This document shows positions 22,077 to 32,896 of a DNA stretch of 64,000 nt, in pieces. Each line of letters starts with the position of its first letter. Position 1 is the stretch's first letter. Under the pieces are notes generated by a model. It ran no database searches. It was given only the letters and a program-made list of their open reading frames with translations, and had not been told where the DNA came from. The position numbers were made by a program, and so were the translations under genes. The DNA is taken from positions 23,419,279 to 23,483,278 of the forward strand of contig OZ020611.1 in NCBI GenBank assembly GCA_963971575.1. Reading direction: 5' to 3'. Origin of the DNA: Liopterus haemorrhoidalis. Taxonomy: Eukaryota; Arthropoda; Insecta; Coleoptera; Dytiscidae.

Positions 22077-22117
22077 AGCTCTGATGAAGAAATAAAATAT
22101 TTCGAAACTGGTCAGCT
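22077..22117 (+). other. Hammerhead-ribozyme-like motif
   Basis: Order seen: AGCT (22077), CTGATGA (22081-22087), a 6-bp perfect stem GAAATA/TATTTC with loop AAA (89-94/98-103), GAAA (104-107), C, TG, GTC (111-113), AGCT (114-117). This matches a type I hammerhead: stem I AGCT/AGCT, core CUGAUGA..GAAA, a very short stem III and cleavage after GUC. One extra A before stem II departs from the consensus. Penelope-like elements are known to carry such motifs. Confidence 0.4.
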
Positions 22118-22667
22118 AGATCTAGTTGTATCATTTATGTCCGCAACCCGTACAACCTTCTCCACATATATTCACTTACGGACAAGACAAACACACACAT
22201 AAATCTTAAAGGCAAATATTTTGAAAAGCAACCAAACAGTTTGTTCCAAAAAAAAAATTTCTTTCTTAGTTTTTGTAAAAACTTAAAAGGTAGCCCTCGT
22301 ATCCGGCCCTCGACCTTTTGTAAGTTGCACATTCGTCCTTTAAACTGTAGCTTGTTTACATGAAAATACGACGTTGTTTTCGGAACTGAGTTCTTTGTTC
22401 CATCAACAAATCCTAAATCCATAACATCGTTGGTTATGAATTGATATCTAATATCCTTATGAAACCAGTGTGGGAAATTAAATCAGCTTCTAAACGCGAA
22501 ATGCGGTTAACCCGTGACGTAATTACAAATTAATTAGTACTGAATATGCAGGAACATATTAAACCACACAGATTGGAATTTCCTCTTTTGATACATGCTT
22601 TAATAAATTCTCTAAAAATTGATAACGATGTAAATATTTATTTAAGAAATAAAAACAGGAAGAGCAT

Positions 22668-22741
22668 TGTTGTTTAACGAAGAAAGTTGAGTAAGCAGTG
22701 TGTTTAATTTGCAGTGAATGTTTTAAGTTTTATATCAAAAA
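22668..22741 (+). other. Proposed 5' non-coding exon of peptide gene 3
   Basis: TATTTAT (22635) and GCATTGT (22664) are spaced like a TATA box and initiator. The segment then runs to a consensus donor, AAAAG|GTAAGT, at 22742. The coding part at 25046 is preceded by an acceptor TTTTAATTTTTAG and ten leader bases, so a 2.3-kb intron holding C'' and A2 is plausible. This is inference from splice signals only. Confidence 0.35.
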
Positions 22742-22796
22742 AGGTAAGTTTTAAAAGTTGTTTGAATGCAGGGGTGATTAAAACGACTAATTTTTT

Positions 22797-24580
22797 AGTG
22801 TTTTATAGGTATGACCAACAAAAAATCCTTAAAGCATCACTAATGTATCTGTCTGTACGGTAAAAATTGTAGCCAAACGGCAGAACATAGAAAGTTGAAA
22901 TTTAGCAGGCTTATACAAATTTTTGACCCACATAGAAAAAGTACTAAGAGTTTAAAAACTCATCACGAGATAAATATAAATAAATATATATTTAATGAAA
23001 AAATATATGTTTATTTTATAATTTTAGTGGGTCATCAAATGTAACCTCTGAAGGCGTGGATAACTACGTAAATTTTAATTGTTTAAGCTTGGAAAATCAA
23101 TTTTTTACTTGCATGACCTCAATATGTAAGGGGCAAGTATTGTAGTCGCGAAAATTTTCAATGTCGAGATTTTGACTGATGACCACGTTGAATGGTCCAG
23201 GGAATTCAAAAAACATATTTTTGAAGTGCCGTCCTTATGTGTGTGTGTCTGTGTGTGTGCGTTTTTGTGTGTGCGTGTGTGTCTGTGTGTGTGTGTGTGT
23301 GTACTCAAGAACGGTTCTACTTAGAGAGTTCGTTCTGTTACCAATTTTTTTTTCTATTAATTGGGAAGAAGTCTATTGTTTTTTATGAAGATTCGAAACC
23401 GGAAACTGAAGTTATTAAACTTTAAAAGTTATTAAAATTTTTAAAAATTCATAACTAGTAAACCATGCCTTGAACAAAAATTTATAAAAAACATAATTTA
23501 ATGTATTTTTTAAGGTTTACATAAATCTTTTTCCATCTAATTCAATAAATCTTTTTTTTTAATTATTTTTTCAAAATTTTTTTTTGTATTTTTTTTAAAT
23601 TTTTTTTTTTTTTTGTGAGAGGGCAAGTCTGGCGGAGGTCTCCTTTCGCCAATGGTTTTAGTTGATTCTCGCCAAAAATATGTCAAAAAACTTTTGTTCT
23701 CCTTCCTAACTCCTAGAGATGTTGATCTGAAAATCTGAAAAAAATCTCCATAATTTATATTATTGGGAATAAAGAAAATTTCAACTGGATTTTTTTATCA
23801 GGTTAGTTAAAATATCGATTTTTTTGGATCAGTGAAAAAAATAATTATTTTTCATATATTTTTTTCTGTGTGATATTAAAAGAAAGCTCTTGAGACGTAG
23901 ATTAAGGGACCAAAATTAGTTTTTATTTATTTTATTTTTTTATTTCAATACGATTTTTTCCAAAAATGTCGCTGTCTCATACCTTTTATGCCAAAGGGGT
24001 TAAACTAAAAATCAGATAAATTTTAAGTAATGTTCATTCATCTTAACCGGAAACGTACGAAACGAATTTTTGATCGGATTTCGTTTTTAGAAAATATTGC
24101 AGTTTTTGTGTTAAAAAAAATATATATATACATATATATATATTTTTAACTTATGTAAAAATCATGGCTAATAATTTTAAGGATTTTTTGTATTTATGGT
24201 TAAGGTAGTGTGTGCCTTTGTTTGAAACTAAAAATATAATAAAACATGTTTAACTGCCTAGAACCGAGTTCATGTGTGTAGAGTGTAGTGCGTAGTATAT
24301 TATAAGTCGTAATTCAAACTATTGTTCGAATTAATTTAGTTTTTTTTGTTTTTAAGGTATCAAAGAGGTATACGGTATTTTTTATAGTAATGAAATAGTT
24401 AGAAATCAAATAATATATTGTTAATGAGTAATACGTTTCTGAAATAGAAAATGAAGCCATTTATCAATATATTTCTTATTAATTTAATGAAGACTTGAAT
24501 ACGAAACAAATGCAGAAAAAACTAAAAAACTTAATCTTACTGAATAATGATGTGTGTAAATTCACGCTTATCATCATTTT
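22797..24580 (+). mobile_element. C'' helentron-like element with A2 nested inside
   Basis: It starts AGTGTTTTATAGGTATGACC and contains ACGGTAAAAATTGTAGCCAAACGG-type family sequence. It is interrupted by A2 at 23107, resumes at 23659, and ends near a GTGTGTAAATTCACGC hairpin and T-run. It lies in the proposed intron of peptide gene 3. Confidence 0.65.
23107..23658 (+). mobile_element. Family A helentron-like element, copy A2
   Basis: It starts ACTTGCATGACCTCAATATG and has an interrupted GT array (23238-23302). It ends GGGCAAGTCTGGCGGAGG, TCTCCTTTCGCC. It is inserted in the C'' copy. Confidence 0.75.
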
Positions 24581-25045
24581 TTTTTTTTTTTTTTGTTGCT
24601 ATGGCTCTTTTTAAAATAAATAATGAGAACCATACGACTTTTTCCCTTCCATTTACGGTTGTGGACCTCTACACTAGACCTTTCTTCAGCTCTGTGTCTT
24701 GCGAAGTCTTTCCACTGTCCAAAGAATTTTATATTTCCCAAGTCTTTATCAGGAATCAACATGTATCTTATTCAATGTAATCGTCTTAAATATGTAAAAA
24801 ATAATAATAATAAAATTTATTTATTCAGTGGTTAAAATATAATACAGTTACAACATTTCAGAGTTCCGAATACATCTCTGGACAAAATTTACAACAAGAG
24901 CTGTTCAAGACGATAATATTAGATCAATTTATAGTAATTTTAATCTTGAAGGAAAAAATTAAAAAACCTTTAGCAAATATGAAAAGAATATTTTTAGTTA
25001 TTATACAGGTATTTTAATAAGGATTTTAATTTTTAGGACAACAAC

Positions 25046-25228
25046 ATGCTGAGGTCCGTAATTTTGAGTTTCCTTCTTATCATTGCAATTGGGTGTGTGC
25101 TGGTGGACTCCCTCCCTGTTTGGGCCCCCATATATTCACGTTGGGATTGTCCGGACTGGGCTAGAGACTCCCTTGGACGTTGCAGAACAAGAAAATCAGA
25201 CGATTTCGATATGCTTGGGGACTATTAA
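25046..25228 (+). CDS. Secreted C-x10-C-R peptide 3
   Basis: A 60-residue predicted secreted peptide of unknown function, coded in one exon. Residues 1 to about 22 form a signal peptide (MLRSVILSFLLIIAIGCVLV). The mature part starts with SLPVWAPIYSRW, then has Cys35 and Cys46 with ten residues between, Arg47, a basic TRK and an acidic end (SDDFDMLGDY). The last ten bases before the ATG follow an intron-like AG, suggesting a leader intron. Genes at 3015 and 12795 share the C-x10-C-R arrangement. It could be a short effector, toxin-like or immune peptide; the sequence does not decide. Confidence 0.6.
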   Translation: MLRSVILSFLLIIAIGCVLVDSLPVWAPIYSRWDCPDWARDSLGRCRTRKSDDFDMLGDY

Positions 25229-25349
25229 GAAGTTAGTATATACATAAATCAGTTTCATTTTATTAGCGTATTAGTTCGTGTTTAGTGAAAATAATACATT
25301 CCCAACACCTTGATTTGAGGAGGAACTTAGTTTGATATTAGGGACAACA

Positions 25350-26280
25350 GCTTTACGATATACGGGGTACTTAATTTTGCAACATAATCTCCTCGAAGCT
25401 CAATGTAATTTCCCCAACGTTTCTCTAGGTTTCCGGTTTCCTCCTGGAAGTGGCTTTCTTTGAGGTCCTCAAAATACTTGTTTAAGACTTCTATCACCTC
25501 TCGATTCGCCCCAATCTTTTTTCCAGTCAGGGAATTTTTCTGTTTCGGGAAAGGATGTAAATCTGAAGGTGAGAAAAGGAGCAATTACAGTGGATGCGGA
25601 AGAATGTAAAATTTTAGTTCAACACATTTTTGCTGAGCGACAACGCTTGAATTGTCAATGTATTGTTAATGTAAAACAAAATTTATTTTCTTGGCCAATC
25701 CGAAACGTTTTTCCTCAATCGCTGCCTTTAACTTCTACAAAAGTGCTCTGCAGTTATTGTTAGTAACGTTTTCCCCCCTTCCTTAAGGTAGTCGATCAGG
25801 TGAATTCTTTTCGCAACCCAAGAAACTGACGACATCATCTCTTCAGCCGATGGTACGGTCTTCACCATTTTCGGGGGTGTTTTACCTGGTTCACTCTACT
25901 GATTTGATTGCGTTTTTGATTCGAGCGTGTAATGGTGAATCCAAGATTCATCCATGGTCACAAAACGCCGCGTGAAATCCGCTGGGTTCCCCTGAAAGAC
26001 CTTCAAACAGTCGGCTTAAGTTTGCATTTTGCTCTGCAACAAGCAAACGTAGTACTCATCTTGCGGAAAGTTTTTTGATAAACAATTCATCTCTAAAATG
26101 AAATGAATTCGCTTAGTTGAGATGCCTATGGCCTCTGCTATCTCGTGCACGTAAACTCGTCTATCAGACAATGACAAGCGAGTGAAACCTCATCTTGGAC
26201 TTTTCGATAGTTTCTAGCGTGACAGGTCTTCTCCAAAGACCAGAATCTAACGCATGTAGGATGCTTTTCTGGCATGTTTG
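25350..26280 (-). pseudogene. Mariner-like transposase, broken (minus strand)
   Basis: Minus-strand pieces in order include DESWIHHYTLESKTQSNQ (the block with the second catalytic Asp) near 25910-25965, SDLHPFPKQKN.. near the last Asp, and ESHFQEETGNLEKRWGNYIE, LRGDYV at the C-terminus (about 25360-25450). Multiple stops and frame changes separate them. It lies about 120 bp after the peptide 3 stop. Confidence 0.75.
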
Positions 26281-26639
26281 AGTTCATTGCTTCATAGTAA
26301 CTGTTTCATGTGAGACACGCAATCTAAGAAAATATTACTTTCTTAGATTTCCATTGATGTTTTTCCTTGCAATAATAATAATAATAATTTGTGCTAGCGT
26401 GTACTATTATTTTGAGTGCATTATCATTGAAGTAAAGTATTATTATTACTTTCTGCGTGTCCCGCTTTAACTCAATCGAGCTATATATCACGATACAAAT
26501 CTTCGAGTATTTTACTTCTTTTCGAGACAGAAATATGGAATTGGTACAATACCTGCCTTACCTTCCGCTCCTTCTGATATTGCAGCGATGGTGCAAAATT
26601 CCAGATGTCACATTTACTGGAATTATGCATTTTCTTAGC
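26281..26639. other. Non-coding, ATA/TAAT-rich, nothing recognised
   Basis: A small AATAATAAT run is at 26370-26390. There is no motif I can assign. Confidence 0.35.
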
Positions 26640-26910
26640 TAAAAAGTTGGATCATCATCGTAGGACAACGTCTTACGTCAACGCTAGATTTCGAGACAGA
26701 TATTTATTCCATAGCGTTATCCTATTCAGACGAGAAGAAGAACACTTTCAAAGAGGATGAAAAAAGGACCAAGTATCTGGACCTCTTGGATGGCTTTAAA
26801 GCTTGACTTTCAAGAGGGAAATCGAGATCATTCCTGTCTGCAGAATATTTGCTACCTCTCTGGTCTGCAGCCTGGACGGCTGAGTCGATCTGAGTGTACA
26901 GTATCAGAAA
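26640..26910 (+). pseudogene. RLE-type LINE C-terminal remnant
   Basis: KRTKYLDLLDGFKA, then SRGKSRSFLSAEYLLP, aligns with the C-terminal region at 46390-46600 (SKYMDLLSELRKLYPGYKVK). Stops and frameshifts are frequent. The assignment to an R2-like (restriction-like endonuclease) LINE rests on the better copy at 46260. Confidence 0.45.
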
Positions 26911-27489
26911 ATTAAATTGGTGTCCGTGTCAGTAGAGTAAAAGATTGGTTGCCATAGAATATTCTTTGGGTCCTACTATTATTGTTAACTTTGTCTAAGG
27001 AGACAAAAAGCGACAAAAAAGTAATTTAGAGGTTCGTTGGGTCTCTAAATGGCATTACCCTCCGAGATTGCGGGCCTATAGTTACGTTACTGGTCCGGGT
27101 CCACCTTATCACGCCGTTGAATGGGTATTTAACTTACCAGCAATTATAATTTATATATATATGTATCTGGAAAAATACGCGTGTAGTTAAAAAGTGTATT
27201 AAATACATTTACATTTTTTACACGATTAGGTACATTTTTATTAAAACTTACTGTAAACAATTCTATGCAAAAATGTTGAAATAAATAATAATATTTTTGG
27301 TTTTGTTTCAGATATCAAGCGATGTTTCAGCTACTCAACATTTTCATTATTTTTCATTTAATTATGTTATTATTAGACTTATGTTTTGAGAACATTACTT
27401 TTAATTTTGTAATTAATAATCTTCAACAATAAATTTATGTCACTTAAATATTTAGTCAATTCTAGAAATCTCTTAGTGCCTAGATAAAC
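26911..27489. other. Non-coding, nothing recognised
   Basis: The first 200 bp are less AT-rich and may be the 3' untranslated part of the preceding LINE. The rest is AT-rich with a short AT run near 27155. Confidence 0.35.
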
Positions 27490-28030
27490 AAAAAAAATTT
27501 TTTTTTGGAATATTATTTTTTTACGTGAATTTCGCTAAACACGTGCCAAAAAGCTTTTGAATCCCACTCTATTTCCCAGAAGGGTTCAACAAAAAATCTG
27601 AAAAAAATCTCAATAATGTACATCGATGGGAACCGGAATAGCTCAACAGGAAATTTTGATCAGATTAGTTTTTCGAAAAAATATAGATTTTTTGTGTCGC
27701 TGAAAAAATAATAATTTTTTTAAAATGTTGTGTGGTATCAAAAATATGCTAAAAAACTCTTTTCCCAGAACCTATAATCCAGGGTAAAAAATTCTGACTA
27801 ATGCACATTAATGTGAACCAGAAAAGTACAACAGGAATTTTTGATCTGGTAGTTATTTCGAAAGTTATTGATGTTTTGCAACACCGGGCTTAGAATATTT
27901 AATCGTGCTTACAATATTTTTCAGGCTGACTGAAATAGTCTCTAGATGGAAAATGTGGTTTATCAAATGTTATCAAAATTTAAAATCCTGAAATGTATGA
28001 AAATTTGCACTTCACATCATTGTTTTAATT
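27490..28030 (+). mobile_element. C'' element, 3' fragment
   Basis: It matches C'' copies through GGAACCGGAATAGCTCAACAG and ends GAAATGTATGAAAATTTGCAC, TTCACATCATTGTTT. The GTCT region is missing. Confidence 0.5.
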
Positions 28031-28566
28031 CCATATGGCATAATACTTAGCTGTCAGACCTTTTCAGATTGCGAGTAACGCCCCCTAACAATAAGTTTTT
28101 ACGGTATCCGAGACCGCCGGCTTTACGTGACCTCTGAAGCATGCCCCATATTTCAGAATATTAATTCAAAGATACAAGTTATCATTTTACGGAAAACTGA
28201 GTGTGGGCCAACGGTTTCAACGGCTAAGAATCTCTTTGAAACACATTTTTCAAAAATAAGACCCTGGAGATCAATCTTGGGATAGATCTCACGATCCTAC
28301 ACTTAAAAATCGAGTGAACAGACCACTACTGCAACCACGTAAAGGTAAATATAACGAGTTAAAAAATTATGTACTTTTAGGAAAAGACCAACCATAGGCT
28401 GTTCTAAATATTTTAATAAAAGTTAATAAAAGTTAATTTTGAAGGTTACAAATATAACAAAACATGTGTTGGCGTAAGAAACGAATACGTTAATTTCCAT
28501 GGCCTACCGCGATTTTTCTTTTTTTTTTTTCAATTAAGAAGCGTTATATCTTGTACTTTACAACAT
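28031..28566. other. Non-coding, nothing recognised
   Basis: Mixed composition, with no frame longer than about 60 codons showing a domain. I cannot assign it. Confidence 0.35.
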
Positions 28567-28752
28567 ATAGGCTATTCCAGACCTTCTAAATATATTCCAG
28601 CGGATCTAAATGGAATTTATATTTTCTCTAGTTGTCACTAGCTAACTTTTTATATATTGAAGTTGACTTTTCCTAAACAAAATGATCAAAAGCTTGAATT
28701 AATCGGTAAAAGTTACTAGATTTGAAAATCTAGTTCCGCTTAAACCAAAGTA
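28567..28752. mobile_element. Family D MITE, copy 3
   Basis: Left AGGCTATTCCAGAC.. and right AAAATCTAGTTCCGCTTAAACC are family D ends. The outermost bases of the right end are lost at the junction with the GC-richer block. Confidence 0.55.
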
Positions 28753-29078
28753 ACCACCCACATGTTACCGCCACTAGCACGCGCTGGGTACCTCACACCG
28801 CGCACTTTCGTGCACCATTAGTTTCTCCATAACGTTCGCTATCGGTTGAGAACCGCGAGTCATTAAAATTCACTGTAATTCAGCTACTTACCCGCGGAAA
28901 GCGCGAGTTTAGGCGTGGCCTAACTCGCGCTCTGTCCGCACTATCCAAATTCATTCTTCTTCCAAGTTTGACCCAGATTTTCCAGAATAAATATAGCAAA
29001 ATCGTGAATCGATACCAGACTCGCCCTGAGCGCACTGGTCAAAACATCATTCCGCTTTCGTTGTCGGAGAGATGATCA

Positions 29079-29227
29079 GGGCCTGCTTTAATTGCAAGAC
29101 CACCATTGTCGGTCCTGCTTTCGTTGCAAGGCCACAGTGTTAGATCCTGATTTCGTTGCAGGATCTCAATCGTCGGTCTGCTGTCGTTGGAGATCACAGT
29201 TCACGTCCTGCTCTCATTGCAAGATGT
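29079..29227. repeat. Tandem 31-32-bp minisatellite
   Basis: Five diverged units share (G/T)CCTGCT(T)TCGTTGCAAG and C(A)CAGT/ATTGTC-like spacers. The units are GC-richer than the window average and stop at the hAT insertion. Confidence 0.7.
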
Positions 29228-29327
29228 CTCTACGTTAGGGTTGTACATCGAAGGCAAAACATCGATGTTTAACATCGATGTTAAAATCGGCGCTTACTAT
29301 CGATGTTGAAAAAACATTGAAGGAAAA

Positions 29328-29421
29328 ACATCGATGTATCGGAAACATCGATGTATCGGAAACATCGATGTATCGGAAACATCGATGTATCGGAAACATC
29401 GATGTATCGGAAACATCGATG
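29328..29421. repeat. 17-bp tandem repeat AACATCGATGTATCGGA
   Basis: Five nearly identical units, each holding the self-complementary ACATCGATGT. The same palindrome recurs at 30420-30475 in the opposite end. Confidence 0.9.
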
Positions 29422-29621
29422 TTTTATTAATATTAAAAAAAGTTATTTATTTATATTATATAGGTTTTATTTAATAATGTAAAGATAAAATACGAAGAAA
29501 GTAACACATAATACACAAAAAGCATTTATTAGATTTTGAAATAGAAATATTCCTTTTTAATAGTAATTAATTTCACATTAATATTATTATACCCTATATA
29601 ATAATCCTACTTTGTACCTAC

Positions 29622-29801
29622 AGTCTATTCCAAACGATTAGGCGGAACTAACCGCAATTTTCATTTTTGTAATTTGTCATTAGATATTTTTTTATATATT
29701 GAAGTTGACTTTTCCTGAACAAAATGATCAAAAGCTTCAGTCAATCGGTAAAAGTAACTAGAATTCAAAATCTAGTTCCGCCTAAACCAAAGGAACAGAC
29801 C
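29622..29801. mobile_element. Family D MITE, copy 4
   Basis: AGTCTATTCCAAACGATTAG on the left pairs with CCTAAACCAAAGGAACAGAC on the right. Its centre (TTGAAGTTGACTTTTCCTG, ATGATCAAAAGCTT) matches copies 3 and 5. Confidence 0.7.
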
Positions 29802-29942
29802 TTACTATTTTTACATTTCTAAAATGAAGCATTGGATTTTATTACAATACTAATATAGTAATCTTAATGTTAATTTTATATTGTTTAACAAAAATAACAC
29901 TGTCATACACAATTATTTTTATACTTTTTTAAGTTGAAATAA

Positions 29943-30095
29943 AGTCTGTTCCTTTGGTTTAGGCGGAACTAGATTTTCAATTCTAGTTACTTTTACCGAT
30001 TAATTGAAGCTTTTGATCATTTGGTTCAGGAAAAGCCAACTTCAATATATAGAAAATAGCTAATGATAACTTACAAAAATCCAGGGATTGGAGGA
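29943..30095. mobile_element. Family D MITE, copy 5, truncated and inverted
   Basis: It starts AGTCTGTTCCTTTGGTTTAG and runs inverted relative to copy 4, sharing AAGCTTTTGATCATT. The far terminal repeat is missing. Confidence 0.6.
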
Positions 30096-31072
30096 ATAAC
30101 AACTGGGAAAGTATCAACAAGACTCAAAAAGAAAAAGTGTGTTGGCGTCGTTGGTCGTTCGCATTATTTGCAAAAATTAGAAGTTTCTTATTTTTTCGTA
30201 TTCTACTAACTGCTAAGAAGAATAAAAACTAACACTATTAGTATTGTTATATCACAATAGATGTTACTTATATTCTGTGTACTAATTTTAATAAAAATTA
30301 AATTTGAAAAATTCCAGCGCCTCTAGCGGTAGTTTCTGAATTTCAAAGTTTAAACATCGAAATCGGTAGTAGATATCGATGTTTTATCGATACTATCGCC
30401 AGCTGACCATCGATGGTAAAAACATCGATGTTTTAAAAACAAACATCGATGTTTTCGATACATCGATGTTTTTTTCCAACCCTACTCTACGTATATTCCT
30501 GTTAGTATGACAGAATACTCGACACCACTTCGATGTCAGTCACCGCTAAGTTGGTCACCCATCCAACGTTAGGCACCGCAACATACAAAAGCCGTTTGCG
30601 GGCTCATAGCAACAGCGCTATGCCCCCGTCATGGTCATCATCATCATCGATGCAGACGCCCGCCGCCAGGAACGCCAATCGCCGTTTTTCATATCCATTA
30701 TCCAATCTCTTTCACATCCTCTCAATTCCGAAGCCTTTCTCGCCTTATGAGAAAGCATCGCGCTATTCTCATTTATATTTTGTATCATATGTTTTTGTTA
30801 TTTAGTTCATATCGATGTCATTTCTATGTTACATGTTTGTTATTCTTTTAACATGTTCAATTCTATTTCTCGTTACAATAAACATCTAAAAACCATATTA
30901 TGTATTCTCAGTCATCATCATCATCGCCCAATCACCGTTCTCTTTCTGAGCGCTTAGTGAAACGTGGTTCTTCAAACCAAATCGACATAGGGAACCCTTT
31001 AAGGCTGCGCACAACCGTACAGTTTCCTATACAAGACTAACAACCTGAAATAAAATTAGTAACAATCTATAC

Positions 31073-31477
31073 AGTCTGTTTCAAACGCTTAGGCGGAACT
31101 AAATGGGAATTTCATTCTTTTAGGTTGTCACGACAAGGGACCTTGCTTGGGTTATTTCATTTTTTACGTTGGAATGTCAAAATTTAAAATTACAACAATG
31201 AAACCATGGAAACGAATGACCTATGTCAAAATTAAATTATTTTTTTATATATTTTAATGACAAAAAAATAAATAAATGGGAAATTTGTATTAAGAATGAC
31301 ACAAAAAATCAAAATATAAAGAAAATGACATTTTAAAATGATATTAACCTTAACCAAAAAATGTTGATTGTAAGTATGATTTACAAAGCTTAAACAAAAC
31401 GGCCGAAAAGCACGATTTAAACGATGAAAGTAACTAAATTGCAAAATCTAGTTCCGCTTAAACGTTTGGAACAGACT
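31073..31477. mobile_element. Family D MITE, copy 6
   Basis: It has ends AGTCTGTTTCAAACGCTTAG and TAAACGTTTGGAACAGACT, and splits the left arm of the foldback. A 70-codon minus-strand frame is also present in copy 7, but this follows from the high identity of the two copies and need not mean coding. Confidence 0.75.
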
Positions 31478-31892
31478 GTACATCAAAATTTTCAGCGAAT
31501 TTTTATCTACCTAATAGAATATTTTTAATTGTTAAAAGAACTGTCATGTAATTGTAAATAAACAACTTGCGTTATAGACGCCATCTTGTAAACCATTCAA
31601 CGCATATTTGTGTACCATGCGGCAAATTGTAGCTAAAGCTCCATTCTACAAATATGTTTGGAGATAATTTGTTCTATTGTGATAATTACTTATAGTTATT
31701 GTACTTGGTAATCTACTTTTGCCGCCACCTCGAATCTGCCGCGGTTCTCAATATAGCTGGGGCGGATAAAAATGATTCATTTTATGTAAAGAATACTTGT
31801 ACCAAGTGGCATTTCATTATCATCAAGTAAAATATTTTTCGACGAAGGCTCTAAACTATAAACAATCATGTCGAAAAAAATGTTAACGTATT

Positions 31893-32896
31893 AAGGATTC
31901 CACACACCAAAGCGGCCGCGGTGGCGGCCATGGTAGCGATACGACTAGCGATCAGGTCTCCTCACACTAATGCGGTGGGAGTGGCGGTAGCGGTAGCGAT
32001 CAGTTAGTGAATCACGGTATATAGTTGTATGGTAATATTGATTGCGAGAACACAATAGAATAATTAATTGTATGTAGAGGAAAAATAATAATCTACTCAC
32101 ATTCTGTTTCAAACAGTTAGGCGGAACTAAATGGGAATTTCGTTCTTTTAGGTTGGAAAAGGGACCTTGCTTGGGTTATTTCATTTTTCACGTTGGAATG
32201 TCAAAATTTAAAATTACAACAATGAAACCATGGAAACGAATGACATATGTCAAACTTAAATTAATTTTCTTACATATTTTAATGACAAAAAATAAATAAA
32301 TGGGATATTTGTATTAAGAATGACACAAAAAATCAAAATATAAAGAAAATGACATATTAAAATGATATTAACCTTAACCAAAAAATGTTTGTTGCAAGTA
32401 TGATTTACAAAGCTTAAACAAAACGGCTGAAAAGCATGATTTAAACGATGAAAGTAACTAGATTGCAAAATCTAGTTCCGCCTAACAGTTTGGAACAGAC
32501 TTTACTATCAATTTCCAAAAGTTTTCCTATTTCGTTCCACACTTTATTTGTTTTCCTAATATTCTTGTAATCAGGATGTGCTAAGTCATACAAAATTAAA
32601 TGATCCTTTACTGATCTATGATTTTTTCTGTTAAATTATCTATTTTCGACATTATTTTCTTAAATATATTCACTCTGTGGTATATAAACAATGAATATCG
32701 CGCGGCCTAACGCAACTTGTCGAGTTCAGCCGCCAGTGTTTGGTGATCGCTAGACTGAACGCTGTATTCGGTGGCGTTCTCAGATAGCTGAACGCTTGTA
32801 TGTGCGTGGTCTCATTGTATTGTATAGGTTGCGTTAGGCCGCTGCCGTATTGCTACTGTGGCCGCCACCGCGGCCGCTTTGGTGTGTGGAATCCTT
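31893..32896. mobile_element. Element with ~40-bp GC-rich terminal inverted repeats
   Basis: AAGGATTCCACACACCAAAG then CGGCCGCGGTGGCGGCCA on the left is mirrored at the right end by TGGCCGCCACCGCGGCCG then CTTTGGTGTGTGGAATCCTT. TATT borders both sides (31889-31892 and 32897-32900). Subterminal GCGGTAGCGGTAGCG motifs continue inward. It contains D copy 7 and no transposase. The superfamily is not clear to me. Confidence 0.75.
32102..32503. mobile_element. Family D MITE, copy 7
   Basis: Ends TTCTGTTTCAAACAGTTAGG and CCTAACAGTTTGGAACAGA. It is closely similar to copy 6 and nested in the GC-rich TIR element. Confidence 0.75.

Larger units (their letters stand above)
21668..22120. repeat. Inverted repeat pair around an AT-rich centre
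   Basis: The ~75-bp arms 21668-21742 and about 22044-22117 are inverted copies (AGCTACACAAATGATAG and CTATCATTTGTGTAGCT). About 300 bp of A/T-rich low-complexity DNA separates them. The left arm starts where the mariner stops, so the arms may belong to a Penelope-like end or a foldback element. Confidence 0.7.
29236..30484. mobile_element. hAT-type element with ACATCGATGT arrays
   Basis: The ends TAGGGTTG and CAACCCTA are inverted, with a perfect 8-bp duplication CTCTACGT (29228-29235 and 30485-30492). Both subterminal zones are packed with the palindrome ACATCGATGT. On the left it forms five 17-bp units (29328-29421). Two family D MITEs are nested in the centre. No transposase remains. Confidence 0.85.
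28763..31000. mobile_element. Possible LTR or leader of a retroelement, split by a hAT
   Basis: This block is clearly richer in GC than its surroundings, begins TGTTACCGCC and ends after an AATAAAC polyadenylation-like signal (30875). Five tandem 31-32-bp units built on CCTGCTTTCGTTGCAAG occupy 29079-29227. A hAT element (29236-30484) interrupts it. I see no gag or pol and no duplication at the outer ends, so the LTR assignment is tentative. Confidence 0.3.

Noticed and set aside
23237..23425. Cys/Val-rich frame over the GT array
   Set aside because: Translation of a GT microsatellite in A2; the same holds for frames at 41136-41415 and 61706-61897.
30533..30805. 90-codon frame as a protein gene
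   Set aside because: Ser/Pro-rich translation of the GC-richer LTR-like block with no motif; the ATCATCATCATCG run explains part of it.
31232..32468. Conserved 70-codon minus-strand frames in two copies as a gene family
   Set aside because: Both lie in family D MITE copies 6 and 7 with high nucleotide identity; the frame is an effect of copying.
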